Source of the DNA: Chryseobacterium gleum
GTDB lineage: Bacteria; Bacteroidota; Bacteroidia; Flavobacteriales_D; Sanyastnellaceae
Assembly (NCBI GenBank): GCA_945881835.1
Contig: CAMCVP010000001.1
Location: forward strand, 372,001-436,000
DNA: 64,000 nt
Direction of reading: 5' to 3'
Shown: positions 50,410-59,491 of the stretch, piece by piece
Position numbering within the stretch: the stretch's first letter is position 1
How the letters are laid out: each line of letters starts with the position of its first letter
Position numbers and translations under genes: made by a program
The notes under the pieces: generated by a model
What the model was told of the DNA's origin: nothing
The model's input: only the letters and a program-made list of their open reading frames with translations
Database searches by the model: none

Positions 50410-50936
50410 TTCCAATACAAAGGGGTAGTAGGAGTTTCAGGAGATTGAATAGTCTTTTCCATCCACAATACATCGTGCCATTGATTCAATTTGAATCCTA
50501 CGTTTTTGTAAGTAGCGAATTTCTCAAATCCCATCTTGTTGTGAAATCCAACACTGGCATCATTCGGAAGGGCAATCACTGCGAAGGCTTTGCAAATGTG
50601 AATGCGTTCGAGTTCACTGAAGAGTTGGGTGTATAGCGAAGTTGCAACGCCAGATTTTTTGTTTTGATCTTCAACGTAAATAGAGACTTCCACATTCCAT
50701 TGGTAGGCTGCGCGATCGCGATAGGCTGAAGCGTACGCATAGCCGATTACGTTTCCGTTTTCTTCAGCAACCAAATAAGGAAAGCGTTTGGAAATAGTGT
50801 CTATTCGCATTGAAAATTCTTCAAGAGAAGGTGCTTCCAATTCAAAAGAGACAGCTGACCCTACAACGTACTTCGAGTATAGGCTTAAACAGAAGTCTGC
50901 GTCAGAAATTTTAACAGGACGAATGCTTATGCTCAT
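50394..50936 (-). CDS. Phosphinothricin-acetyltransferase-like GNAT protein
   Basis: 180 residues. The layout SISIRPVKISDADFCLSLYS, VIGYAYASAYRDRAAYQWNV and VSIYVEDQNKKSGVATSLYT follows the Pat/Bar subgroup of GNAT acetyltransferases. These acetylate phosphinothricin or, more often, methionine derivatives and other amines. AVIALPNDASVGFHNKMGFE is motif B. The natural substrate cannot be told. The start overlaps the stop of the pentaheme gene by four bases, so the two are coupled. The coupling is odd, because one product is cytoplasmic and the other secreted. Confidence 0.92.
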   Translation of the reverse strand: MSISIRPVKISDADFCLSLYSKYVVGSAVSFELEAPSLEEFSMRIDTISKRFPYLVAEENGNVIGYAYASAYRDRAAYQWNVEVSIYVEDQNKKSGVATSLYTQLFSELERIHICKAFAVIALPNDASVGFHNKMGFEKFATYKNVGFKLNQWHDVLWMEKTIQSPETPTTPLYWNYGLR

Positions 50937-52924
50937 CTGCGAATCACACGTTCAAGTGTTCTTCCTCTTGAAGAATTTATTTCAACGAAATAAGTTCCGC
51001 GAGTTTCAGGCAGTTGAATGCGAGCGACAACACTTCCAATTTTTCTTCGCTCAATGAATCTTCCATCTATGGAATAGATTGCAATTTCATCTACAATTGC
51101 TCCATTCGATGTAAGATTCACCCAACCGTCTGAAGTTGGATTTGGGAACAACAAGAAAGTAGGAATACGAATCTCTTCAACCCCAATAATGGTACTCATA
51201 AGTGATTGCGCCCCTACTTGCACAGGATCTGCGCCTTCTGCATCGTACATAGATCGGAAAGAGTTAATGGCTTCATTGTCGAAGGTGAACATTTCTTCAA
51301 GATACTTTGGAGGGACAGTCTGATACATCAAACGAGCAGTCACGTGTAAGTTTCCAGAGAAACCGTTCAAAGGAATGTGAACTCGAATTTGATCGGTTCC
51401 GCTTCCTTCGTTGCCGTTCGGAAAGTGATTGAAGTTCGGATCGTACAAAGCGTCACCCACAATCTTGGTGGTGTCGTAAGAAGCATGATTCACAGAGAAT
51501 CCAATAGGAGTAAGACGGTTGTCTTTGAGCATCACATCGGCACGTTCAAGAACCGTAGTTCTATTTCCATTAACATCCCCCATGACCATTTCATAAATCT
51601 GAACTTGGTCTTGAGAAGTAATGAGGTCGTAGTGAGGTTCCCAGGTGTTGTCTTCTCCTACAATGCGATATTGATTGTCCATTTTTCCAGAATGGAAGAC
51701 TTCATTTCCAGCATCGTCAACCGCAATAATTTCAACATATGCGCGTCTTGATGGATATCCGCTTGGGAATTTGTGACCTGCCAAATTTGAAAGTTTAATA
51801 GAATATTTCGCGGTATCGTTTTCAATCCCCGTTTCCGTTAGGGTAACGAGAGCAGTTTCATTTTGAAGAAGGTTAGTTGTGCGTTCGATAGCGGTGTTGA
51901 AGTGTTCTTCGGTTGCTGTTACCCCTAAGATTGCTGCATTGTTTTTCAGAAGGCCAAGCATGAACGTATTTCCGCCTACTAACCAGTGTTGACCATAGGG
52001 TTGGCGTTGCGGAAGGAAAAGGTATCCGGAAGCGATTACCACACCTTCGCCTGCTTCGGGCATGTGGCAACCCTGACATTCTTGTTGTAGTCCAGGTGTG
52101 TCGTTGTAAGAAGAGTTCAGCCATTCGTGATAGGTGGCTTGTTCAATGAAATCGTTGCCGGTGTAATTACCATCTAGGTCAGCAGTGTGTGTAGATAAAC
52201 TATGACATCCTGCACAAGTCTCCGATTGGCGCATTTTAGCGTGTCCAAGAGGGCGGTAACCTACGAAGCTTTGCATCATAGCCTCGAAAATTGGTGTCTG
52301 TTGTTCTTCTGTAATGAACGGTCCGTAAATAGTATCTCTGTGGTAAAAGAGTTCACCGCTAAAGTGTTTTCCAACTCCTTGTGGACCATCCATTTTTTGT
52401 TGGTGACATGCACCACAGTTAACGCCATCACGCGCCAGTGAATCCAAAGCGAGTTCTTCGAGTGTGTAGTTAGGATTGTTGAGTTCAAGAAGGTTTGTGA
52501 AACGGCCAACAGGCGCGTGACACGAAGTACATTTGTTTACGAGTTCTTGAGAATGCGCAGGATTGACTAAAATCTCATGATTTACTTTGGCTTTCCAGAA
52601 GGGATCTTTAGCAGAGTTGGCCATCATGGTTCCTCTCCAATTGGTTGCTGGACTTACATCAGAACCTTCAGAATTGATATTGGCGAAATCAATAGGATCA
52701 TCTCCGTGACATCCTCCGCAACGTCCAGACCCAGTGAAAAAACCATTGTCACCAACAGGAAGATTGGTTTGGGTTAACAGCTTTACCATTTCCACGCTTC
52801 CGTGATGTCCTTTTTTAGGTTTTTCATCGGACCATGAAATGTTGAATAAAGAAACTACCGTTAACAGCGCCAAAAGGGCGGTTATTGATTTGTTCTTAGC
52901 GCAGAGTGTTGGGATTCTCGACAT
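50933..52924 (-). CDS. Secreted pentaheme cytochrome with T9SS type A sorting domain
   Basis: 663 residues. A signal sequence (KSITALLALLTVVSLFNISW) precedes five CXXCH motifs at Cys69 (CGGCH), Cys132 (CTSCH), Cys170 (CGACH), Cys237 (CAGCH) and Cys283 (CQGCH). These are consistent with covalent c-type hemes, and extra histidines such as MANSAKDPFWKAKVNHEI could serve as distal ligands. The region 300-580 is beta-rich. The last 75 residues (IYSIDGRFIERRKIGSVVAR ... TYFVEINSSRGR) are a type A sorting domain. A multiheme protein exported to the surface by T9SS could carry electrons outside the outer membrane. That role is inferred. Confidence 0.88.
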   Translation of the reverse strand: MSRIPTLCAKNKSITALLALLTVVSLFNISWSDEKPKKGHHGSVEMVKLLTQTNLPVGDNGFFTGSGRCGGCHGDDPIDFANINSEGSDVSPATNWRGTMMANSAKDPFWKAKVNHEILVNPAHSQELVNKCTSCHAPVGRFTNLLELNNPNYTLEELALDSLARDGVNCGACHQQKMDGPQGVGKHFSGELFYHRDTIYGPFITEEQQTPIFEAMMQSFVGYRPLGHAKMRQSETCAGCHSLSTHTADLDGNYTGNDFIEQATYHEWLNSSYNDTPGLQQECQGCHMPEAGEGVVIASGYLFLPQRQPYGQHWLVGGNTFMLGLLKNNAAILGVTATEEHFNTAIERTTNLLQNETALVTLTETGIENDTAKYSIKLSNLAGHKFPSGYPSRRAYVEIIAVDDAGNEVFHSGKMDNQYRIVGEDNTWEPHYDLITSQDQVQIYEMVMGDVNGNRTTVLERADVMLKDNRLTPIGFSVNHASYDTTKIVGDALYDPNFNHFPNGNEGSGTDQIRVHIPLNGFSGNLHVTARLMYQTVPPKYLEEMFTFDNEAINSFRSMYDAEGADPVQVGAQSLMSTIIGVEEIRIPTFLLFPNPTSDGWVNLTSNGAIVDEIAIYSIDGRFIERRKIGSVVARIQLPETRGTYFVEINSSRGRTLERVIRR

Positions 52925-53011
52925 ACGTTTTTTTCTGTAGGCGAAAGATACATTTCATTCGCGTTAAGCAAAAAAAAATAATTCAAGGAATATTGGAAAA
53001 TCTGCGAATTG

Positions 53012-53302
53012 TCAGGAAAAGACAATCTCCATTAAAGGCGGCTCGCTGAATTGATCATTGATTGCCTTGAGTAAATCTGTGCGCGATTGGAAAAGCTCGG
53101 CGCGTAAGGGGGCCGATTCGAAATGTAAATGAAGTTGGTTCCCCTTGATGGTTATCTGCTTAGTCTTTTTGTAGAGAATTGGACCAACGGCTTTTTCATA
53201 GGCTTCAATAATCTGAAGCTCATTTAATTTGCGTTGAAGAGGAGACCTTTTGATCCACTCGCCAATGGCGTCTTTCAAGGAAAATTCATTTCTCGTGCTC
53301 AT
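53012..53302 (-). CDS. DUF721 protein
   Basis: 96 residues, matching the small DUF721 (DciA-like) family. MSTRNEFSLKDAIGEWIKRS and GPILYKKTKQITIKGNQLHL form the short KH-like domain. In many bacteria DciA proteins help load the replicative helicase DnaB, though the short Bacteroidota forms are less well studied. The gene overlaps recF by four bases, which supports a role in replication or repair. Confidence 0.85.
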   Translation of the reverse strand: MSTRNEFSLKDAIGEWIKRSPLQRKLNELQIIEAYEKAVGPILYKKTKQITIKGNQLHLHFESAPLRAELFQSRTDLLKAINDQFSEPPLMEIVFS

Positions 53303-54426
53303 GGTTGGTGGGTTTCTTCAGGAAGGATAAAATTGTTTTGAAGGGAAATGGTTTCGAATTCCATTTCAACTTCTGCTAATAAGCGCGGAGTTTTTTCTAG
53401 GTCAGTATCTGAAAGGAAAATTTGCGACTGCGTATTGTCATTCAACCAGCGTAACAAAGATCGAAGACGATTGTCGTCGAGTTTCTCTGAGATGTCATCG
53501 AGAATAAGCAAAGGCGACTTGTTAAGTAGACCCCTTGTGTATTCCAACTGCGCCAATTTAAGGGCGAGCAGGAAAGTTTTTTGCTGACCTTGTGAAGCGA
53601 ATTTTTTCAGCATTTTCCCTTGCAATTCGAAAACGATATCGTCTTTCTGAATTCCTTTGGTGGTGCGTTCTGCGTGAATGTCTCGCTCGAGACTTACTTC
53701 CAACAGCGATAAATAATTTTCTTCGTTTACTTCAGACTCATAGCGCAAAACGGGTAGTTCCTCAACTTGAGAAATTTCGTTGTAAATAGATTCGAAGACC
53801 GGAGAGAAACTCTCGAAAAAACTTTTTCGAGCCAAGTGAATTTGGGTTCCCGTGAAATTCAATTGCTCGTTGTAGATTGAAATAATTTCAGCCAATTCAG
53901 ACTTGCCAAATCTGTTGTTTTTGAGGACAGCATTTCGCTGGTCAAGTGTGTGGTTGAACTGAATGAGCAATCGAAGATATTCTGAAGAAGTTTGGGACAA
54001 GGTTTGGTCGAGCCATCTGCGACGAACATCGCTCGCCTCGCGAATCAGGTCAATGTCATTCGGAGTAACCATAACCAATGGAAGAACACCAATGTGTTCC
54101 GACAATCGATCATAGGCCTTCCCATTTTTACTTACCTGCTTCTTTTTGTCTCGAAAGAGTGCGTAAGAAATTTTCGCGGGTTCATCTTCGATTTCATACT
54201 CGCCATTGGCCGCACCTTGTTCTTTCCCGTCTTGAATGGAAAAGCTGTCGGTATGAGAAAAGTAGCTTTTGCAAAAGCTCAGGCTGTAAATAGCATCAAG
54301 GATGTTGGTCTTCCCAATCCCGTTTTTCCCCAATAAACAATTCACTCGGGGACCAAAGCGGGCCTCGAATGCGTCGTAGTTCTTAAACTGAAACAGCTGG
54401 AGTTTATGGAGGGTAATTCTTGACAT
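53299..54426 (-). CDS. recF: DNA replication and repair protein RecF
   Basis: 375 residues, normal length. It is an SMC-like ATPase with Walker A GKNGIGKT at 33-40, the ABC signature region FASQGQQKTFLLALKLAQLE and Walker B LLILDDISEKLDDNR. RecF binds single-strand gaps near duplex junctions and loads RecA via RecOR. It forms a coupled pair with the DUF721 gene and is divergent from the TPR-ribH operon. Confidence 0.96.
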   Translation of the reverse strand: MSRITLHKLQLFQFKNYDAFEARFGPRVNCLLGKNGIGKTNILDAIYSLSFCKSYFSHTDSFSIQDGKEQGAANGEYEIEDEPAKISYALFRDKKKQVSKNGKAYDRLSEHIGVLPLVMVTPNDIDLIREASDVRRRWLDQTLSQTSSEYLRLLIQFNHTLDQRNAVLKNNRFGKSELAEIISIYNEQLNFTGTQIHLARKSFFESFSPVFESIYNEISQVEELPVLRYESEVNEENYLSLLEVSLERDIHAERTTKGIQKDDIVFELQGKMLKKFASQGQQKTFLLALKLAQLEYTRGLLNKSPLLILDDISEKLDDNRLRSLLRWLNDNTQSQIFLSDTDLEKTPRLLAEVEMEFETISLQNNFILPEETHQP

Positions 54427-54460
54427 ACAATTAGAAGTGTCAAAATTATTCGGAATTTAG

Positions 54461-54468
54461 TATATTCG
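54461..54468 (+). promoter_or_regulatory. -7 promoter box of the TPR-ribH operon
   Basis: TATATTCG ends 17 bases before the ATG at 54486, in the 59-bp divergent region shared with recF. Confidence 0.5.
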
Positions 54469-54485
54469 CACCTCAATTTACGCAC

Positions 54486-55184
54486 ATGTCAAAGAAAAAT
54501 ATCGCAGACCAAGAAGTGAGTTCTAATGAAGTGAATGCTTCAAACACCACTTCAAACTTTTTCGAAAATTACAGAAAGCCTCTAATGGCTGTAGGTATAG
54601 CATTGGTAGTTGGAGTAGGCGGTTACTTCGCATACGATGCAATGGTTGCTACTCCGCGCGAACAAGAAGCTTCAAATGCTTTGTGGAAAGCGCAATACCA
54701 CTTGTCTATCGATAGTATCGATTGGGCATTGAACGGACATGAAGATGCGCCAGGTTTCCAAAGCGTAATTGATAACTACGAAGGAACAGATGCTGCTGAA
54801 TTAGCGCATTACGGTGCTGCTATTTGTTTCCGTACAAAAGGAGATTTCGGAAATGCATTGGCTCACTTCAAAGAAGTAAACGTTGACGATCAAGCTGTAT
54901 CTGTTTATGTACTTGGAAACATCGGAGACATGAATGTAGAGTTGGGTCAATTAGACGAAGCTGTGAAATACTTCGAGAAAGCTGCTGCACAATCGAAATC
55001 AAACGGAACACGCGACGCATTAGCAGGAGAGTACTTGTTGAAAGCTGCTCGTGTATACATTGAGCAAGGCAACAAAGACAAAGCGAAAGAGACATTAGAA
55101 AAGGCAATGGAAGGTATCGACAATCGTTCTGCAACTTATATTGAGGCAGACAAAATGTTGAACTACTTGAAAGCGCAAGGATAA
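54486..55184 (+). CDS. Membrane-anchored TPR protein (YfgM-like)
   Basis: 232 residues. A short polar N-terminus is followed by one transmembrane helix (about 33-54, MAVGIALVVGVGGYFAYDAM) and then tetratricopeptide-like helical hairpins. These are FQSVIDNYEGTDAAELAHYG, NALAHFKEVNVDDQAVSVYV, GQLDEAVKYFEKAAAQSKSN and GNKDKAKETLEKAMEGIDNR. The layout resembles YfgM, which works with periplasmic chaperones near SecYEG. The stop overlaps the ribH start by one base. The pairing with ribH next to recF is familiar in Bacteroidota, but the functional link is unknown. Confidence 0.85.
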   Translation: MSKKNIADQEVSSNEVNASNTTSNFFENYRKPLMAVGIALVVGVGGYFAYDAMVATPREQEASNALWKAQYHLSIDSIDWALNGHEDAPGFQSVIDNYEGTDAAELAHYGAAICFRTKGDFGNALAHFKEVNVDDQAVSVYVLGNIGDMNVELGQLDEAVKYFEKAAAQSKSNGTRDALAGEYLLKAARVYIEQGNKDKAKETLEKAMEGIDNRSATYIEADKMLNYLKAQG

Positions 55185-55672
55185 TGGCAACAGTTAATCT
55201 TTCAGAAGAAAGAGCAATTGTTCTTCCTGAAATTCAAAATCACCGCGTGATTATTTTGGTTTCTCGTTGGAATGAAGAAGTAACAGAGAATTTATACAAC
55301 GGAGCATTGGAAACATTGCTCCGTCTTGGTTTTCAAGAGTCTCAGATTGAAAAGGAATATGTTCCCGGAAGTTTCGAATTACCTCTTGGTGCCAAATGGG
55401 CGACTGAAAAGCCAGGTGTGACTGGTGTTATAGCATTAGGCTGCATTATTCGCGGAGAAACCCCACATTTTGAATATGTATCTATGGCCACGGCTCAAGG
55501 CATTCAAGATATTGGTTTGCATTCAGGTAAGCCTGTGGTGTTCGGTATTCTTACCGATGATCACATTGAACAAAGCCGCGCTCGTAGCGGAGGAGTTCTT
55601 GGAAACAAAGGTGTCGACTGCGCGCAAGCACTGGTTGAGATGCTTGCTCTACAAGCGAAGTTGAAGTCGTAA
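55184..55672 (+). CDS. ribH: 6,7-dimethyl-8-ribityllumazine synthase
   Basis: 162 residues, normal length. The enzyme joins 5-amino-6-ribitylaminouracil with 3,4-dihydroxy-2-butanone 4-phosphate to give lumazine, the penultimate step of riboflavin synthesis. Visible signatures are VSRWNEEVTENLYNGALETL, YVPGSFELPLGAKW and ALGCIIRGETPHFEYVS, with catalytic His in the last. VFGILTDDHIEQSRARSGG follows. The start is coupled to the upstream TPR gene. Confidence 0.96.
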   Translation: MATVNLSEERAIVLPEIQNHRVIILVSRWNEEVTENLYNGALETLLRLGFQESQIEKEYVPGSFELPLGAKWATEKPGVTGVIALGCIIRGETPHFEYVSMATAQGIQDIGLHSGKPVVFGILTDDHIEQSRARSGGVLGNKGVDCAQALVEMLALQAKLKS

Positions 55673-55689
55673 AATCACAAACTTTTTAC

Positions 55690-55697
55690 TAAATTCG
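55690..55697 (+). promoter_or_regulatory. -7 promoter box of the 55702 T9SS gene
   Basis: TAAATTCG ends four bases before the ATG at 55702. Confidence 0.55.
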
Positions 55698-55701
55698 TTC
55701 A

Positions 55702-58700
55702 ATGCGCAAAATTTTTTTCATTGGATGTTTAAGCCTGTTGGTTCAACTCGGACTGGCGCAGGTAGTTCATTTCATTGAGAACAAAGGTCAATGGCCTTCG
55801 CAAGTGAAGTTCAGTGCAGCAACAGAAAACGGCAGAACGTTTTTTGAAAACAACGCCTTCACTCATCACTTCTTCGATTTATCAGAAATAGCGAAAGCCC
55901 ATGCAGGAAAGGAGTTTGAGCCTGTTATTCGTGGACATGTGTTTCGTCAAGTGTTTCGAAATGCGCACCCTGAAAAGGTTACAGCAGATGCCTTTCAACA
56001 AACACGATACAATTATTTTTTAGGAAATGATCCGTCGAAGTGGGGAAGAGATTGCCGCGAGGCGAAAGGATTTCGTTATCAAAATTTTTATTCAGGCATT
56101 CATCTGCACGTTTATCAAAACGACTTCTTCATGAAGTACGATTGGGAAGTGCAGGGCGGTGCTTCGCCTGCGCAAATTCAATGGACTTACGAAGGAACCG
56201 ACGATGTTCGTGTGGAAGATGGAAGGCTTATTGTTCGCACTGCATTAGGTGAAATCGTTGAGCAAATCCCCATTGCCTATCAAATGATTCCCATGGAAGG
56301 CGAGGCCGCGGGAAACAATCCGCCATGGAAGACACGCGTAGAATGCGCATTCGTGAAAAACGGAAATACCATTTCTTTTCGAGTTGGAAAGTACAACCCG
56401 AGATATGCTTTAATTATTGATCCCGAGCTCATCTTTTCTTCCTACAGCGGAAGCTTCGACGATAACTTCGGGTATACCGCAACCTATGACAGTCAAGGAA
56501 ATTTAATTTCTGGAAGCAGTGCTTTTGGACAGGGATATCCGACGACAATCGGCGCATATCAAACGACGTGGGGCGGAGGAGATGGACAAGGAACTTTGGC
56601 TGGAACTGATATGGCTATTTCGAAATACGACGTGTCCGGAACCTTTATGCAATGGAGTACATTTCTTGGAGGTGCTCATGATGATCTTCCACACAGTCTC
56701 ATCTGCAATAGCAACGACGAACTGATTGTTTTAGGAACGACTTCAAGCGGAAATTTCCCGGTAACATCCAATGCCTTTGATAATTCATTTAACGGCGGTG
56801 CGAACTTCGCTCCATTCGGCGTAGGTGTGCAATATGTAAACGGTAGCGATATCATAGTTGCGAAATTAAATGTGAATGGAAATACGCTTGAGGCTTCCAC
56901 CTTTGTGGGTGGAACAGGTAACGACGGTGTGAATACTGCCGCAGGATTGAAGTTCAATTACGCCGATGAGTTTCGAGGTGAAGTAGATCTTGATGCAAAT
57001 GACAACGTCTATGTCGCGAGTTCAACCTACTCAATCAATTTTCCAACAGTGAATGCATTTCAATCGAGCATAGGTGGATTGCAAGATGCTTGCGTCTTTC
57101 AACTTTCAAGTGATTTGTCGCAAATGAATTGGAGTACGTATTTAGGTGGAAGCGATGACGACAGCGGATTCAGTTTGGCCGAAGACAACGCAGGAAATGT
57201 TTTCGTTTGTGGCGGAACTCAATCGGTTGATTTTCCTCTTGCTGGAAATGGATACGGACAAGTTTTTAATGGTGGAAATAGTGACGGATGGATAGCGAAA
57301 TTGAATCCTTCAGGTACGTCGCTGCTAACTTCAACTTATTTCGGAAGCAACGTTTTTGATCAATTGTATTTTATTGAAACGGATAACGTAGATGATGTTT
57401 TTGTATACGGACAAACGCGTGCTGCGAGTTCAACCTTTGTTGTGAATGCCGCATTCAGTCAGCCAAACAGCGGTATGCTCGTCACGAAATTTCCCAATGA
57501 TTTATCGTCGATTGTTTGGAGCACCGTATTCGGAACGGGTGGTGGAGAGCCTAATCTTTCTCCAACGGCATTTTTAGTTGATGTGTGTGGAAAGATTTAC
57601 CTCAGCGGATGGGGAGGTGCAGTGAACGAATACTCCACCACAGAAGCAGGATTTACGACAGGATTGCTCACTACTCCAGATGCATATCAAACCACCACAG
57701 ACGGAAGTGATTTTTATTTATTGGTTTTGGAAGCCGATGCGAGCGCTGTGACTTACGCTTCTTTTTTCGGTGGAAACATCAGTGCCGAACACGTAGACGG
57801 AGGAACGAGTCGCTTCGATCGAAAGGGAATTATTTATCAAAGTGTTTGCGCGGGTTGTGGTGGAAATAGTGACTTCCCAATTTTCCCTCCGAATGCTGTT
57901 TCAGCAATCAATAACAACAGTTGCAACAACGGTGTTTTTAAATACGATTTCCAACTGCCGCTTACTGTTGCGAATTTCAATGCACCACCTTTGTTGTGCG
58001 AAGGTTCGACCATTCAGTTGGTAAGCACTTCGTCTTTAGCAGCCTCAGTTCAATGGCATTTCAGCGATGATAACTCTACCGTATTTGGAAACAGCGTGGT
58101 TCACACCTTCAATACGCCTGGAACCTATACGATAACGTTAACAGCGCAGAATCCTGTAACGTGCAATGCTGTGGATACATTGTCTCGAACCATAACCGTC
58201 GTAGCGCCAATTGTTGAAACGCTTGCCGATGTCACGGTCTGTAGCGGAATTCCTGTTCAGTTGGGGCAAGTGAGTGCTGATCCGAATGCGGTTTATACCT
58301 GGTCACCAAACGACGGAAATTTGAGTGATGTGAACGGCCCACTTCCGATTTTCACAGGAAGTGCAAACGCATCTTACCAGTTGTTGGTGCAACACGATGT
58401 TTGCACAGATACGCTCACGCAAAACGTTATCGTTCCGCAATTGGAATTAACACTTCCAAACGACACGGCACTGTGTGTTCCAGACAATATAGATCTTAAC
58501 GCAGTAATTAGTCCTTCAACTGGAGGCTTGATTTGGAGCGCCTCTCCGGACTTTTCGAATCCATTAAACAGCAATACGCAAGACCTCTCAATCAATGTTT
58601 TTGTAAACGGAATGCAAACGTATTTCGCGCAATTGACCAATCAAGGTTGCACCGTTGAAGACAGTGTCTCCGTTTTCATGGTTGGTGATCAAGCAACTAT

Positions 58701-59454
58701 TCAAGGCGATTTTACAGCTTGTTATGGAGACACGGTTTCATTGTCTGTGTTGAATCCAAATCCGACATTTAATTACCAGTGGCAATCAAATGCGCAGTTG
58801 TTAAGCGGGCAGGGAACTTCATCGGTTGAGTTTATAATTACAGCTGGCACAACAGTGTCTGTTTCTGCTGCAACGCCAAGCGGTTGCTTCGCCCAAGACA
58901 CTGTTCAAGTTGCGGTGAGTGCATTGAATGCTTCCACTATCAATGCGATAGCCACACCAGCAGTTGTTTTAGTAGGTACGAATGTTCAGTTGAATGCGAG
59001 TCCTGTGAATGCTGGGTATAATTATAGTTGGACACCCAATTTAGGATTGAGCAATGCCAATATTCACAATCCAAATGCTTTTATTGAAACGACTACAACA
59101 TACTACGTAACAGTTGCCGATGGAGACTGCGTTCAGCAAGACAGTGTAACGGTGCGTGTGGTAGATTTTATATGTGGAAGGCCAACCGTGTACGTTCCAA
59201 ACGCGTTCACTCCGAATCTCGATCAAGCAAACGAATGGCTTTATGTGAGAGGAAATTTTATTACTGAATTGGACTTTAAATTGTATGATCGTTGGGGTGA
59301 ATTGGTTTTCGAAACACAAGATCAAAGTGTTGGTTGGAATGGCTATTTCAAAGGGAAGAAAGTAGATCCTGCTGTTTTTGTTTACTACATGCGCGTGGTC
59401 TGTGAAGGTGGTGAAATTTATTTCGAAGAGGGAAATATTACGGTGCTTGAATAA
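55702..59454 (+). CDS. Large T9SS type B surface protein with SBBP repeats and PKD domain
   Basis: 1250 residues with a signal peptide (IFFIGCLSLLVQLGLAQ). The first 240 residues are the DUF7948-type domain (HFIENKGQWPSQVKFSA). Next comes a stretch of SBBP-type beta-propeller repeats (about 250-720) with DANDNVYVASSTYSINFP and EDNAGNVFVCGGTQSVDFP. A PKD-like domain lies near 760-840 (VQWHFSDDNSTVFGN, VHTFNTPGTYTITLTA), followed by further Ig-like modules and a C-terminal CHU_C type B sorting domain (VPNAFTPNLDQANEWLYV, YDRWGELVFETQ). It is an adhesin-like surface protein. The following PorP/SprF gene probably helps its secretion or anchoring. Confidence 0.92.
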   Translation: MRKIFFIGCLSLLVQLGLAQVVHFIENKGQWPSQVKFSAATENGRTFFENNAFTHHFFDLSEIAKAHAGKEFEPVIRGHVFRQVFRNAHPEKVTADAFQQTRYNYFLGNDPSKWGRDCREAKGFRYQNFYSGIHLHVYQNDFFMKYDWEVQGGASPAQIQWTYEGTDDVRVEDGRLIVRTALGEIVEQIPIAYQMIPMEGEAAGNNPPWKTRVECAFVKNGNTISFRVGKYNPRYALIIDPELIFSSYSGSFDDNFGYTATYDSQGNLISGSSAFGQGYPTTIGAYQTTWGGGDGQGTLAGTDMAISKYDVSGTFMQWSTFLGGAHDDLPHSLICNSNDELIVLGTTSSGNFPVTSNAFDNSFNGGANFAPFGVGVQYVNGSDIIVAKLNVNGNTLEASTFVGGTGNDGVNTAAGLKFNYADEFRGEVDLDANDNVYVASSTYSINFPTVNAFQSSIGGLQDACVFQLSSDLSQMNWSTYLGGSDDDSGFSLAEDNAGNVFVCGGTQSVDFPLAGNGYGQVFNGGNSDGWIAKLNPSGTSLLTSTYFGSNVFDQLYFIETDNVDDVFVYGQTRAASSTFVVNAAFSQPNSGMLVTKFPNDLSSIVWSTVFGTGGGEPNLSPTAFLVDVCGKIYLSGWGGAVNEYSTTEAGFTTGLLTTPDAYQTTTDGSDFYLLVLEADASAVTYASFFGGNISAEHVDGGTSRFDRKGIIYQSVCAGCGGNSDFPIFPPNAVSAINNNSCNNGVFKYDFQLPLTVANFNAPPLLCEGSTIQLVSTSSLAASVQWHFSDDNSTVFGNSVVHTFNTPGTYTITLTAQNPVTCNAVDTLSRTITVVAPIVETLADVTVCSGIPVQLGQVSADPNAVYTWSPNDGNLSDVNGPLPIFTGSANASYQLLVQHDVCTDTLTQNVIVPQLELTLPNDTALCVPDNIDLNAVISPSTGGLIWSASPDFSNPLNSNTQDLSINVFVNGMQTYFAQLTNQGCTVEDSVSVFMVGDQATIQGDFTACYGDTVSLSVLNPNPTFNYQWQSNAQLLSGQGTSSVEFIITAGTTVSVSAATPSGCFAQDTVQVAVSALNASTINAIATPAVVLVGTNVQLNASPVNAGYNYSWTPNLGLSNANIHNPNAFIETTTTYYVTVADGDCVQQDSVTVRVVDFICGRPTVYVPNAFTPNLDQANEWLYVRGNFITELDFKLYDRWGELVFETQDQSVGWNGYFKGKKVDPAVFVYYMRVVCEGGEIYFEEGNITVLE

Positions 59455-59491
59455 GATTAGAATGATAGAAAGAATTAGAAACGGAAAGAGA

